Part shown: positions 47,536-58,920 of the stretch, piece by piece
Layout: every line of letters starts with the position of its first letter
How positions within the stretch are numbered: position 1 is the first letter of the stretch
NCBI GenBank assembly: GCA_047967505.1
Contig: CM106540.1
Reading direction: 5' to 3' (one strand)
DNA: 64,000 bases
Origin: Dipteris shenzhenensis
Taxonomy: Eukaryota; Polypodiophyta; Polypodiopsida; Gleicheniales
Notes under the pieces: model-generated
Seen by the model: only the letters and a program-made list of their open reading frames with translations
Told to the model about the DNA's origin: nothing
Databases searched by the model: none
Program-made: the position numbers and the translations under genes

Positions 47536-50500
47536 TTGCAGCAAAGCAACTATGCATCATCAAGTGGGCATGGTGACGACAGAAATGAGCACCTTTTTGT
47601 GATGCAGCATATGGTTAACTCCATGTCAGGAGATGCTGCAGCTTGCAATGATGTTTGGTATGTTGATTCAGGTGCCTCTAACCACATGACCAGTCATGGT
47701 GAGTGGTTTCATGATGTCAGAAATTTGGATAAGCCAGGTTATGTTGAAACAGGTGATGATACTGCGCACCCAATTACGCAGGTTGGTAAAGTGCCATTGG
47801 CTATGCAGGATGGCAAAACGAAGTACTTGGCAGATGTACTTCATGTTCCAAAAATCACTAAGAACCTGGTTTCAGTTGGCCAGATGGTTGAGCAAGGTCT
47901 GCAGGTTAGATTTAATCCTGATGGATGCTTTGTTGAAGACCTGAAAAATAAATGCCGCTTGGTTGCGAAAGGCAACAAAAATGGAAGAATGTTCACCTTG
48001 GATGTTGATATGCCTGAGGTGAAAGCTGCTATGTTTGCGCATGGGAGAGGTGTCATTGCAGATATTGAGATATGGCACAAGCGCATTGGGCACGTGAATA
48101 TACAAAGGCTGAAATCTATGCAAACGAAAAACATTGTTGCAGGTTTGCCTAAATTCAGAGTTGAGGGAATGCAAAAGGTATGTGAAGCATGCCAAATGGG
48201 TAAGCAGGCCAGACATGCATTTCCCAAAAATGCTAAGGTGAGCAGAAGACCTTTGGAAGTGATCCATTCAGATGTTTGGACAACCAAAGCTGCTTCTATT
48301 GGTGGATGCCATTATTATGTGACGTTTATTGATGACTACACTAGGAAGGTGTGGATTTATTTTATGAAGCACAAAAGTGAAGTGTTCAGCCATTTCAAGG
48401 CTTTTAAGGCCATGGTTGAAAAAGAGAAAGGTGTGCATATTAAAGTGCTAAGATCTGATGGAGGGGGAGAGTACTTTTCAGAAGAATTTTGTGAATATCT
48501 GAAAGAACAGGGAATTCAAAGGAAGTACTCATGCAGGTCTACCCCTCAGCAGAATGGGGTTGCAGAAAGGAAGAACAGGCATATTGCAGAAGTAGGACGG
48601 GCGATCCTAAATGAGAAAAACATGCCTGATTATTTTTGGGCTGAAGTAGTAGCAACTGCTGTTTATATTATGAACAGAACCCCCACTGCAGCTGTCCATG
48701 GCATGACGCCTGAAGAAATGTATACAGGCCAAAAACCAGATATTTCTCACTTGAAGGTATTTGGTTGCATAGCGTATGTTCATGTTCCTGATGAGAAGAG
48801 AACCAAGCTGGATCCAAAGGCAGAAAAATGCATCTTTATTGGATATGCTCAGCACCAGAAAGGGTATCGCTGTTATAACCCTTCCACTCGCAAAATGCAA
48901 GTGAGCAGAGATGTTGTTTTTGATGAAATGAGCAGCTGGTATGCACCAACTGTTATGGTAGGAGATGCAGATGCAGGAAATGGGAATGCTGCAATAAATG
49001 CAGAGCAGCAATCTCAAGCCTTGAGTGGACCCAGAGAGTCCTCTACTAGTGGATCTAATGCATGGACAGGGAGATTGAGATCTAGTGAATCGTCACATGG
49101 CAGTCCTGATAGTGTTGTGCAGGTATCACATAAGGGAAAAGAAAAAGTGGACCATACTCCAGTGTTTGATGTGTCTGCTGGTAGCTCTCATGTTGATGGA
49201 GAGTCAAGCGGCTCTGAAATGAGCCTTGATGAGGAACTTGGGATTCCTTCTGTTGTTACACCTGGTGCAAGGAAAAGCAGGCATGATTTAAAGACTCCTG
49301 CAACTGATCCAGTTGTACGGAGGTCCACTCGTATTAAGTATCCAGTTGACAGGCTGAGATATGATGGGTATACAGCACATCACTATGCTTATATGGTCAA
49401 GGTTCTAGAGGAGCCAGAGCCCACATGTTTTGAGGATGCAGCAGGGCATAAAAATTGGGAAGCAGCTATGGATGAAGAGATGGCTGCCTTGGATGCAAAC
49501 CACACTTGGGATTTGATGCCTTTGCCTCATGATAAGAAGGCTATTGGCTGCAAGTGGGTTTACAAAGTAAAGCACAATGCTGATGGGTCTATTAGCAGGT
49601 ACAAGGCAAGATTGGTTGCCAAAGGTTTTGCACAGACATATGGAATTGACTATGAGGAAACTTTCAGCCCAGTTGCAAGGATGGCAACCGTGAGAGCAGT
49701 AATTGCTATGGCTGCTGCAAAGGGATGGTATTTGCATCAGATGGATGTGAAAAATGCCTTCTTGCATGGTGACTTGCAGGAAGAGGTTTATATGATGCAG
49801 CCAGAAGGTTTTGAGGATAAAGCACACCCCGATTTTGTATGCAGGTTGCGCAAAGCCTTGTATGGCTTAAAACAGGCGCCGAGGGCATGGTCAGACAAGA
49901 TAGGACAATATCTTGTCACTATTGGATTTCAGATTTCCAATTCAGATTTTTCACTTTATGTGAAAAGGACAAACAGAGGGATTGTGCTTATAGTCATCTA
50001 TGTTGATGACTTGATTATTACAGGTGATAGTGATGCAGACATTAATGAAGTGAAGCTGCTGTTGAAGCAGAAATTTGAGATGAAGGATTTGGGAGAGCTG
50101 CGTTACTTCTTGGGCATTGAGGTTATTAGATCCCCGAGTGGGATATGGCTGTTGCAAAGGCAATACGGTTTGGACATGCTGTCCAAATATGGGATGACAG
50201 GCTGTAAGCCTATTTCTGTTCCATTGGAGCAGAATGTGAAGCTCAATGCAGAGACATGTGAGCTTCTTGAAGATATTACTATGTACAGGCGCATAGTAGG
50301 TAGCTTGATTTACATGACTATAACCAGACCAGATTTGAGCTATGCTGTGGGGCTGGTGAGTCAGTTTATGCAGGCACCGAGGAAGCCACATTTGGATGCG
50401 GCTAGGCACATACTGCGGTATGTGAAGTCCACATTGCATTATGGACTGTTTTATGAAGCTGGGTGTGCATTACACGTACATGGATACACAGATGTTGACT

Positions 50501-51003
50501 GGGCTGGTAGTGTCTCAGACAGGAGATCTACTAGTGGTTTTATGTTTTCCCTTGGGAGTGGTGCCATCAGTTGAAGCAGCAAGAAGCAGCCAACAGTTGC
50601 CTTGTCGAGCACAGAGGCTGAGTACAGGGGTGCAGCAATGGCTGCATGTGAGGTAGCTTGGTTACGGAAGCTACTTGCAGATATGGGGCAGTCAGTTCAT
50701 GCAGCAGTTGTCATTCATTGTGACAACATTAGCAGCATCATGCTTGCTAATAACCCAGTTTATCATGCTAGAACGAAGCACATTGAGGTGCATTATCACT
50801 TTGTGAGAGAGAAGGTTCTAGCTGGTGAGATTGATCTTGTCTATGTCAGCACTGAGGAGCAGGTGGCTGATATCTTTACGAAGGCATTGGGTACCGAGAA
50901 GCTTCGCAGATTTAGGAGCTTGCTTGGTGTACGTGAGATGGATTTGAGCTTGAGGGGGAGTGTTGAGATATCAAGCTCTATCCCCGACATATCTCCTGGA
51001 TGA
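47536..51003 (+). pseudogene. copia C pol (protease-integrase-RT-RNase H), one nonsense codon
   Basis: A 1012-codon open frame, then a TGA at 50572-50574, then the same frame to 51003. Protease: WYVDSGASNHMTSHGEWF, Asp codon at 47665. Integrase zinc-binding: HKRIGHVN...CEACQMGKQ. Integrase core: VIHSDVW, VTFIDDYTRKVW, LRSDGGGEYF, PQQNGVAERKNRH (D, D and E visible). [37 protein letters not shown] at 49999-50010, FLGIEV. RNase H: YTDVDWAGS, SGAIS, stop, SSKKQPTVALSS, EAEYRGAA, YHARTKHIEVHYHFVRE, VADIFTKALG. The TGA sits where relatives have Trp. The last ~120 RNase H residues would be lost. Confidence 0.93.
50949..50960 (+). other. polypurine tract of copia C
   Basis: CTTGAGGGGGAG immediately before the 3' LTR. 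Confidence 0.88.
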
Positions 51004-51258
51004 CTATCATTTATGTCACCGCCTATGTTAGTTGTACTCGTGGTGTAGTTAGACTACCACGTATGTTTTTGGTTTGGGTTCACATATGAACCACGTATTC
51101 TAGGTTTTGACATATAGGGTATTTCCCTCTTCTATTGTATTGTTGTTGTGTGCAAAAGTGAAGAAAGGCTTCACCCTCCAACCTTGTGTCCTCTCTCTTT
51201 TGTGTGTTGTGAAGAAAGCTGAACTTGAGTCTCCTATCTCTCTCCCTTATTCTTTACA
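50961..51258 (+). repeat. 3' LTR of copia C
   Basis: 298 bp partner of 45774-46071, followed by GTGGG. Confidence 0.96.
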
Positions 51259-51640
51259 GTGGGATGCTATTTTTATGGATGCTTTGCACATGGATGCTAT
51301 TTTATGCTAAAGGATAGCTTTCACACATTGCAGGTGATGCACTGATAGTGCTATGCTCTCTTGGATGAGATGTTATGAATGCATATGCTAGTGGACGGTG
51401 TTTATGCTTGAGTCATTTGGCACTTATTGGCATTTTGGATTGCCATTGCAGTTGGCATTTTCTTTTGGGCCAGATTTGCTCATATGGATGCATAGTATAT
51501 GCACATGAGTCAAATGCTTTGAGACATGAGTTTTGGTGATATTTCACTCTATTGTGGCATACACATTTGGGTGCACCTCGTATTTGGTGTGATTCTCTCT
51601 TATAGGCACTAGCATTCGGGATTTTTGCTTCATTTGCATC

Positions 51641-52340
51641 ATGGCATCCTCTTCCATGTCTAAAAAGGAGATTTTTAGCATTAAAAAGTTTGATGGGACA
51701 AAATTTTCTTTGTGGAAATAACAAATAAGGGATGTGCTTATTCAAACGAAGTAGATTAAACCCTTGGCAGGGATTGAAGCTAAGCCTACAAATATGTCTA
51801 AGGATGATTGGAATGAGTTGGATGCATTAGCAAAATCTATTATAAGACTTCATCTTGCAGAGTCAGTTTATTTCACAATAGTAAATAAGCACACTATGGA
51901 AGATTTGTGGAATACGGAATATTTGTGGAAGAAACTGTGTGCCACTTATGAAAAGGAAACTGTCTCTAATAAAGTTTATCTCAAGAAGAGGTTGTTTGAG
52001 GTGCAGATGAAGGAAGGGGTCTCCATTGCTTCACACTTGAATGAATTCAATATTATTTTCAGCCAGCTTCAGGCTCAGAAGATGAATTTTGATGCGGAGA
52101 CTAAGGCAATATTTCTCTTATGTTCATTGCCATCCTCATGGGATACCTTTCGTACAGCTATGAGTAACTCTGCACCTAGTGGAGTACTAAAATTTGATGA
52201 TGTTGTGGGTAGCTTGTTGGCCGAGGAGATTAGACGGAAGTATATGATGGCAACAAGCAAGATGCAGCCTTAAATGTGCAAACGGGCAGATCACAATTGA
52301 GGGGGAAGTCCCAAGAAAGAGGGAAGTCTCGTAGCAAATC
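51641..52340 (+). pseudogene. copia D gag remnant
   Basis: Starts ATGGCATCCTCTTCC. After two early stops (51719, 51753) it reads a clear copia gag from 51764 to 52273 (KDDWNELDALAKSIIRLHLA; LWKKLCATYEKETVSNKVYL; LFEVQMKEGVSIASHLNEFN; LLCSLPSSWDTFRTAMSNSA). The frame ends at 52273, where the gag-like reading shifts frame into a basic linker. The order and motifs match Tnt1/Hopscotch-like gags, a different lineage from B and C. Confidence 0.82.
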
Positions 52341-54200
52341 CAGGGCATAGAACATTGAGTGTTACCACTATGGCAAGAAGGGCCATATGAAAAAGGATTG
52401 CTACATGCTGAAAAGAGAGCAAAAGGATAAGAAAAAGAATGCAAATTGGGGTGCAAATCAAAAGGAAGAGAGTCCAAGGGAGGACAAAGGAAAAGTGAAG
52501 ATCGAGGAGATCAATGCAGTCACACATGATAGTGACAATGACGTCCTCTTCATATCTAGTTTCTCTGCAGAGTTGCTTACCACTTCAGATGATGCATATT
52601 CCCAGGATTGGATTTTGGATTCTGGTGCTTCATTCCATGTTACTCCCCATAGGGAATGGTTCTCCACTTATGACAGTGGAAAGACAGGTTGTGTGCACCT
52701 TGGAAATGACTATGCATGTGATATAGTGGGAGTAGGTGACATAAAGTTTTCTTTTGCAAATGGGTCTGCATTTATTTTGAAACATGTGAGACATGTGCCT
52801 AAGTTGACCAAGAGTCTTATTTCAGTGGGTCAGCTAGATGATGCTGGTTTTCACACCACTTTTGGCTTTCAGAGTTGGAAAATTCAAAAGGGCTCTATGC
52901 TTTTGGCAAGGGTGCCAAGTGTGGGACTTTGTATCCCTTACATGTATCAGGGGTATTTGATCATGTTGTTGCAATAACTGAGCAGCAAAGCACTTCTTTG
53001 TGGCATTGCAGGTTGGGGCACATGAGCGAGAATGAAATGAAACTCTTATGCCGTTTGGGTTATGTATTGCATTTGAGTTTCTCTAATTTTGAAATTTTTG
53101 AGCACTATCTCTATGGGAAGGAGACTAAATCAGCCCATAAAAGAGGGGGAAAGAAAGAGTATGAAAAGCTTGATTTGGTGCATTCAGATGTATGTGGTCC
53201 CATGCCTACACGGTCATTAGGCGGGGCTGAATACTATGTGACATTCATTGATGATGCAACTAGGAAAGTGTGGGCTTATGCTATAGCTCGGAAGAGTGAT
53301 GTGTTCCGGGTATTTCAAAAATGGCTGGCCTTGGTTGAGAATCAGTTAGGTAGAACGCTTAAATGCCTACGGACTGACAATGGTGGAGAGTATCTCTCTC
53401 ATGACTTTCAGCATTTCTGTGAGACACGTGGGATTAAGAGGGTGCTCACATCCCCTCGTACTCCAGAGAAAAATCCAGTTGCAGAAAAGAAGAACCGTAC
53501 CATTCAAGAAAGGTTGTAATGCATGCTTTCCAATGCAAGTCTTTCTAGTGGTTTTTGGGCTGAGGCGTGAAGACTGCAGTGCATGTGATTCAATAGATCA
53601 CCTAGTAAGAGTTTGGATGGTGGTATTCCTGAAGAGGGATGGAGTGGCAAGAAGCCCTCTTACTCTCATTTGCATATATTTGGGGGTGAGACATATGCAC
53701 ATGTGCCAAAAAAAGCTTCGAAAGAAGCTAGATCCTAAGTCTAGGAAATGCATCTTTCTAGGTTATGGTGAAAGTGGAGAGATCAGCTATCGTCTCTGGG
53801 ATCCAGAAGAAAAGAAGATCATACATAGCCATGACGTAGTCTTCAATGAGAAGAAGATGCATAAGGCACCCATGAGGGATGTGGAAATGAGGAGAATCAC
53901 TTTCCAGGATGTGAATCCACCTGCATATGTTGATAGATAGCAAGCTGTCCATGCACCAAATGTGCAAGAAATGGTACCACCAAGTACTCCCACAGGTATA
54001 CAATCAAGGGTAGATGATGGATCATCTATTGGTGGAAATGATGAGCCAAATGTGGCTGATATGCAGGTGGGACATCAAGCTGAAATGCCCTTGAGAAGAT
54101 CATCTAGAGTGTCTAGACTGCCTGATAGGTTTGTTCCAGGGGTAGACTATGTGATGTGTACTAATTGCGGGGAGCCTTCTTGCTACAGAGAGGCTATAAC
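52341..54200 (+). pseudogene. copia D zinc knuckle, protease and integrase remnant
   Basis: The knuckle at ~52360 reads CYHYGKKGHMKKDC, with Tyr in place of the second Cys. Protease DWILDSGASFHVTPHREWF is near 52610. After a frame change, integrase begins LWHCRLGHMSENEMKLL (the second Cys pair is lost) and continues LVHSDVCGPMPTRSLGGAEY, YVTFIDDATRKVWAYA and RTDNGGEYLSHDF. KNPVAEKKNRTIQERL follows, with a stop at 53517. The integrase C-terminal part (KKLRKKLDPKSRKCIFLGYG) and linker (RRSSRVSRLPDRFVPGVDYV) follow in other frames. It ends at GEPSCYREAI, just before RT. Confidence 0.85.
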
Positions 54201-54201
54201 A

Positions 54202-54225
54202 CACTATTCAAAATTTTTGGACTTT
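54202..54225 (+). repeat. candidate CACTA-type transposon end
   Basis: CACTATTCAAAATTTTTGGAC begins exactly where copia D pol similarity stops, preceded by ACA (possible 3 bp duplication). CACTA/En-Spm elements start CACTA and make 3 bp duplications. The opposite end is not in the window, so this is provisional. Confidence 0.35.
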
Positions 54226-54535
54226 CTCTCTTGGTTTGGACTTTTTTTTGGAGCATATCCTTTCCACTCAACTTCACTTAGTGAGCTAAAAAATTGGGTT
54301 TTTTGAGCACTTAATGGGTCACTTATATACAAATATGGCCTTATTAAGCTAGTAAAAAGTCAAGTGGTAACCTCTAATTTTAAAAAAAATGGCTCGCTGA
54401 AGCTATAATTCCCAAACTCATGCATGGTGCCTCCATCCAATAACTATAATAATAATAATAGTAGTCTCCTAACTCAAGTTCAATTTTAACACTATGAAGT
54501 GAAAATATGACACCATATGAAAAGAGTTTGTTGAA
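54226..54535. other. no gene; short AT-rich spacer
   Basis: Non-coding, with an (AAT)n run at ~54447-54462. If 54202 is an element end, this is its subterminal region. Confidence 0.4.
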
Positions 54536-54539
54536 TTCA

Positions 54540-54800
54540 ACATATAAGTGGTGTATAGATACACCATTTAAATAAAAAAAAAGAGTTTGTTGAATTCAAT
54601 ACATAAGTGGTGTATAGATACACCCTTTTTTAAAAAACAAACCATACAATAAATTATCTTATTGGTGGTGTATAGATACACCATTTGTATGGAAAAAAGG
54701 ATACAAAACATTATCTTATGCATCTGAATCTCGTTATTGGTGGTGTATAGATACACCATTTGTATGGAAAAAAGCATACAAAACATTATCTTATGCATCT
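54540..54800 (+). repeat. ~75-95 bp tandem repeat carrying GGTGTATAGATACACC palindrome
   Basis: Four copies of the 16 bp inverted repeat GGTGTATAGATACACC (or ...CACCC) at about 54550, 54609, 54666 and 54740. Each sits in a longer repeat. The last two repeats also include GCATCTGAATCTCGTT, which is the 3' end of the adjacent minus-strand coding region. The array overlaps the gene's stop codon, so its terminal codons have been duplicated downstream. Confidence 0.88.
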
Positions 54801-57800
54801 GAATCTCGTTCAGAGTCATCAGACTCATGTAATGTATTTGAGCTTGATGGGTCAAGTCTTGCCAAATGATGTTTAATATGGACACGACTTGGATCAGGGA
54901 TTGTGATACATTTTTCAACATTGTATCCATGCTTCTTTTTAAAACTTCGTGTCCTCGATTTCCAGCAATGAATAATGCTACTGACTTCCACCTCTGTTAA
55001 TCCCTCATTATTTGAAACCCATTCACGTTTCTTTTGCAAGCATCCCTCATAGAGTTGTTTTATGTTATATCTTCTCGGGAGATTTTTTAATGGCTTTGGT
55101 TCATACCATAAAGCTGTAAATGTTATAGGAGTTCCCTTGTCATCCCTTTCTATCTTAGTAACCTTTGCAACCCGAATTGGGCCACCTTGGTCATCCAACT
55201 CTGAACCCGGATCACATGCCCAAACTGCAACAAATAGACCCTCTTCAATCTCATTACATGGTATAAACTCTGGTAAGGGTTTGTCTCCCTTCCTGCCACA
55301 ATATTTTCGAGGTAAAAGGCATTCCTCTGCTTCCTCCATATCTACTAACATATTTATATCCAAAGGAAAACTTGGTGACCTAGCTTGTTCCGGCCAAAAG
55401 GATTCAGAGTATTCAATGCTCATTAAGTTTTCTTGTCTTTCTAAAGATTGGATAAGTGCTTTAGTTGATTTAATTGTCTCCAAATTCTTAGTTGATTGCT
55501 CAGGATATTTCTGCATCATACTTTGAAGATGTTTAATGAAGGCTTTCAAGCCTTTCATTTCATCTATGTCAAGTGATTTGTTTTTTGCAAGAACAAATCT
55601 AGTTTCCTCCAATGGAATTATTCGTTGTAACAAAGCATATGACTCACTCCATAAATGATCTCCATCTACTGAGTAGTGCTTCCATTGCATCACTGGAATA
55701 TTGTTATGCATGTGAAACCGAAAGTAGTGTGGATTTGTGTGTCCTATTAGGGCATCATCTCCTGTTTGTAAATGTGGCTCTATAAATGCTCTCCAATCTA
55801 CCATCCTCTCTAAGATAGCCACTTCTGATTCTTCCTTACGAGAACCTCCAATTTTTTTCCCAATTCGAAATAGCATATCCTCCATTGTCAAAACATCCAT
55901 TGCCTTCAACTCACCAGAGATAACACTGAAGATTTGATCTATGTCTTCATGTGTATGGCCGACAAGAAGAAAGCCAACTTCCACTTCTTCAAATATTTTC
56001 AAACCAACCAACATAGAGCATAAAGCAAATATATATTTATTCTTGTTCTCTCTCTAACAATTATCAGCTTGTATTCGCAATGTGTTAGGCAAACATCCGC
56101 GAGCATCTCTGACCTTTCTTATTGCTTTCATGATTGATGTAACAACCTGGTTACTATCATGGTCATGCAAACTATCAATCCATACATCACAAAAGATTCG
56201 GTATCCATGTACTAATACTCCACACAAGTGTGTTTTTAGTCCACGTTTGCCCTCCAATGCCGGTGGGATACGTCTATATCATGGCAAAGTGGTTGTATTT
56301 TGGTCCATGCCATCAATGGTGATGCACATGGACTTATTGACATGTGAAATAGCTTCCTCTCTCCAAGAAGCATACAACTTTCGAGCATCCTGCACATGAC
56401 GTAAATGGATTGATCGCCATTTAATATATCTTCCTCGCTGCTGCTCACATTTACTATGTTCAATGGCATTTTTAAATTCATCACATGTCTTACATTTTGA
56501 CATCCTTTGCTTTGATGGTGTCTTGACATGGCAAAAATCTCTATGCCAAATTTTGTACAAGTTGATCGTGAAATCATGCTCTCGTCTCTGTCTTGTAAAG
56601 TTTTATTGACAGTCTCTAGGATGACCTTCTTTGTCATTCCCAAAGGAAGATGTTGTTGGCATTCGACACGTCTATCTAGCATTGTTTGTTGAAGATGAGG
56701 CTGCGGTAATGCATGGTCTTCGAGAACTTGCTTTAATGTTGCGGTTGCATTTATAGTGCTTCCATGGCATTTAAGCTTGTAGGTATTTCCATGAATTGTA
56801 TGAATAACTTTTTCTTTCACCTCTGCCCAGATGGTCCAATATGTGCCATGTGATAGTCCAGTTAACCATTGATATCCTCGATTGCAAATGGGTCTCCCAT
56901 TAACCATGGGTTTCAATCTAGGTTTACAGTGTCCTGTGCTCAAATCTTGATTAGTGCCTTGATGAAGAAAGCATGAAAACTCTTGAAGAAGATAGTTATG
57001 TCTATTAGGCGCTGTCTTACTCCAAATACCAAGGCGTATGGCTGCACAATCATCTTTCCCAACTTTTCTAATGCAAAGTCTCTTGCAACAAACTCGCATA
57101 AGCATCCTTTCCATATTCTCCTCGGATAGCATCACATGTCTCTTTGGTTCTGGAATTGATGCCATGATTCTTCGCCTCTTCACACTCACATACTTTCTTT
57201 TTGTAAATAGTGTCTTGCGTTTTCTAGTTGTAAGACCATCAAACCTCGAATTTATTTCCCTTGAATCTTCATCTTTATAATCAAATGCTGTGTAGGCTTG
57301 AGAATTATTTGATACCTTATAATATCTTGGAAATGGCAATCTGGTCGACATGTTCATTGATGTCAATTTGTTGCCAATGCCTCTTGAATTTTGTGGTTGA
57401 ACTGTTTCTCCTTCGTAACTCAAGATTCTCCCATCTATATTCTCTGGCATGCTAGCAACAATATTCTCAGATTCTCTGCCCCTTTTGCCTTGTATTCGAG
57501 TGGTAACATCATGATCATTGTCACTAATATCATCAATTCTTGTTATTGCATCACTTATCCCATTGATCTTTGCGTGTATTTTTCTTTGTGGTCCCATCTT
57601 ATTATTTTCAACACATCTTCTGTCTTTTATATCAATAAGCATGTTTGAGTCACTTGCAGCACAAGACACGTCTTCTATACCAGTGAGCCTGCTTGAGTCA
57701 CTTGCAACACAGGATAAATCTTCTATACCAGTGAGCCTGTTCGAGTCACTTGCAACACATGACAAGTCTTTCTATACCAGTGAGCCTGTTCGAGTCACTT

Positions 57801-58564
57801 GCAACACAAGACAAGTCTTCTATACCAATGAGTATATTTGAGTCACTTGCAACACAAGAAACCTTTTCTGCATCAACATCTGTTACTATAATGTCCTTGA
57901 TACCTGTGAGCATGCCACTATGATACTCTTGATTACTACTATAGCTTCTCATCAATTTGGATCCCATTTGTGTTATAGTCTTTTTCTTCTGATAATATTC
58001 TGTTGTGTCTTCCATGACATTGAAGGAAACTGTCTTGGGCAAACTTGATTTCAAGAAAGCTAACCCCCATTTACAAGTACTATGAACTTGTAGTTGAGAC
58101 GTAGTATTATGGACGTCTAATTGTGAAGTACTATCCATTGCATTTTGAATGACACCTGCACTAGTCAACTTAATTATCTCCACTATACAGAGAAAACTCT
58201 GAGCATAGCCCTTAAAGTTGCCAATTGCTAAAACTTCTCCGAAGCGAGATAACATCTGTACTTTTTCCCCCTGGATATAAGTTTTCTTGATATCTTGAAA
58301 GTATGTCTTTGGAACAATTTCGTCTTGGTCCCAGAGTGTTCTGTGTGCTTGCATATCAAATATATCACATTGTAAGATATCTCCCAATGTTTCAAAGTCT
58401 CCATGTGGATATTTTAAATGTACTTCAGGATTTACAACGTTGGTGATTATCACTACACATCTTCTCTCACCACAACGTTGAAAATGACACACATTCATAG
58501 GATCAAGACTATGAATTCGTCGAAAAGCCACCACTTCATTCTTCTCATATAACACCACATCCAT
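54791..58564 (-). pseudogene. DUF7869-like transposase-type gene, nearly full length, broken
   Basis: Read 58564 to 54791. (1) An N-terminal domain, VVLYEKNEVVAFRRIHSLDP...GDFETLGDILQCDIF...LWDQDEIV, resembles in spacing the beta-rich domain beside En/Spm transposases. (2) A 16-residue repeat (LSCVASDSNRLTGIED). (3) A Cys block, CCKRLCIRKVGKDDC, with VNGRPICNRGYQWLTGLS and a Gly-His block (IHGNTYK). (4) After a frame change near 56560, LYKIWHRDFCHVKTPSKQRM and KCKTCDEF. (5) TIDGMDQ at 56300-56320, a TGA at 56279-56281, WIDSLHDHDSNQVVTSI, QADNC, a TAG at 56054, ENKNKY, then VGFLLVGHTHEDIDQIFS (55934-55957 encodes HTHEDIDQ). (6) A tail domain (EEGLFVAVWACD...ITFTALWYEP...SIIHCWKS) and acidic end. 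The Asp motifs suggest an RNase H-like transposase fold. Another frame change lies in the repeat at ~57768. DUF7869 assignment is from memory. Confidence 0.65.
57640..57880 (-). repeat. 48 bp in-frame coding repeat
   Basis: Four to five tandem copies of a unit containing GAGTCACTTGCAACACAAGA and TCTTCTATACCAGTGAGC (plus-strand text), encoding SCVASDSNRLTGIEDL. One copy has an extra T (GTCTTTCTATACC at ~57768), which causes the frameshift between the two halves of the gene. Confidence 0.9.
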
Positions 58565-58699
58565 ACCCTCTGTTAGGGTGAATACCTGTTTTATGTATAA
58601 AAGTAAATTAGCAACTCAAAATGAACATTTAATAAATAATCATTGAGCTTATTATTACTTAATAACTTCTATATCAAAACTAGCAGAGAAGGCATTAAC

Positions 58700-58920
58700 C
58701 TAAACCCTACATCCTAAACTTTAAATAATTAATACCAAAACATCTTAACCACCGTAAATCCTAAACTTTAAACATTTAATTCTTAAACCCTAAACCCTAA
58801 ATCCTAAACCCTAAACCCTAAAAATATAATCATAAACACTAAACCCTAAACACTAAATCTTAAATCCTAAGCCCTAAATCCTTAACCCTAAATACTAAAC
58901 CCTAAACCCTAACCCTAAAA
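58700..58920 (-). repeat. degenerate telomere-like CCCTAAA repeats, left
   Basis: Runs of CCCTAAA mixed with CCTAAAT, CACTAAA and CCTAAGC. Oriented as the 5' end of a chromosome top strand. Confidence 0.85.

Larger units (their letters stand above)
45774..51258 (+). mobile_element. Ty1/copia retrotransposon C, young, nested in D
   Basis: 5485 bp from TGTTGAG to TTTACA, with two 298 bp LTRs in which I find no difference by eye. Flanked by perfect GTGGG duplications (45769-45773 and 51259-51263). Primer site, gag, zinc knuckle, protease, integrase, RT, RNase H and polypurine tract are all present. Only two coding lesions are visible: a frame change near 47230 and a TGA at 50572. Matching LTRs imply recent insertion, so either the lesions are very recent or this defective RNA was mobilised in trans by a sister copy. 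Confidence 0.96.
44310..54201 (+). mobile_element. Ty1/copia retrotransposon D, interrupted and truncated
   Basis: The 5' LTR (44310-44709), primer site (44712), leader (44712-45773 and 51259-51640) and gag-pol (51641 to ~54200) form one element with copia C inserted in its leader. The RT, RNase H and 3' LTR are absent: similarity ends at GEPSCYREAI near 54200, where the pol should enter RT and a CACTA-type end starts instead. Joining the two leader halves at the GTGGG duplication restores a ~1.44 kb leader, a length comparable to element B. Confidence 0.75.
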
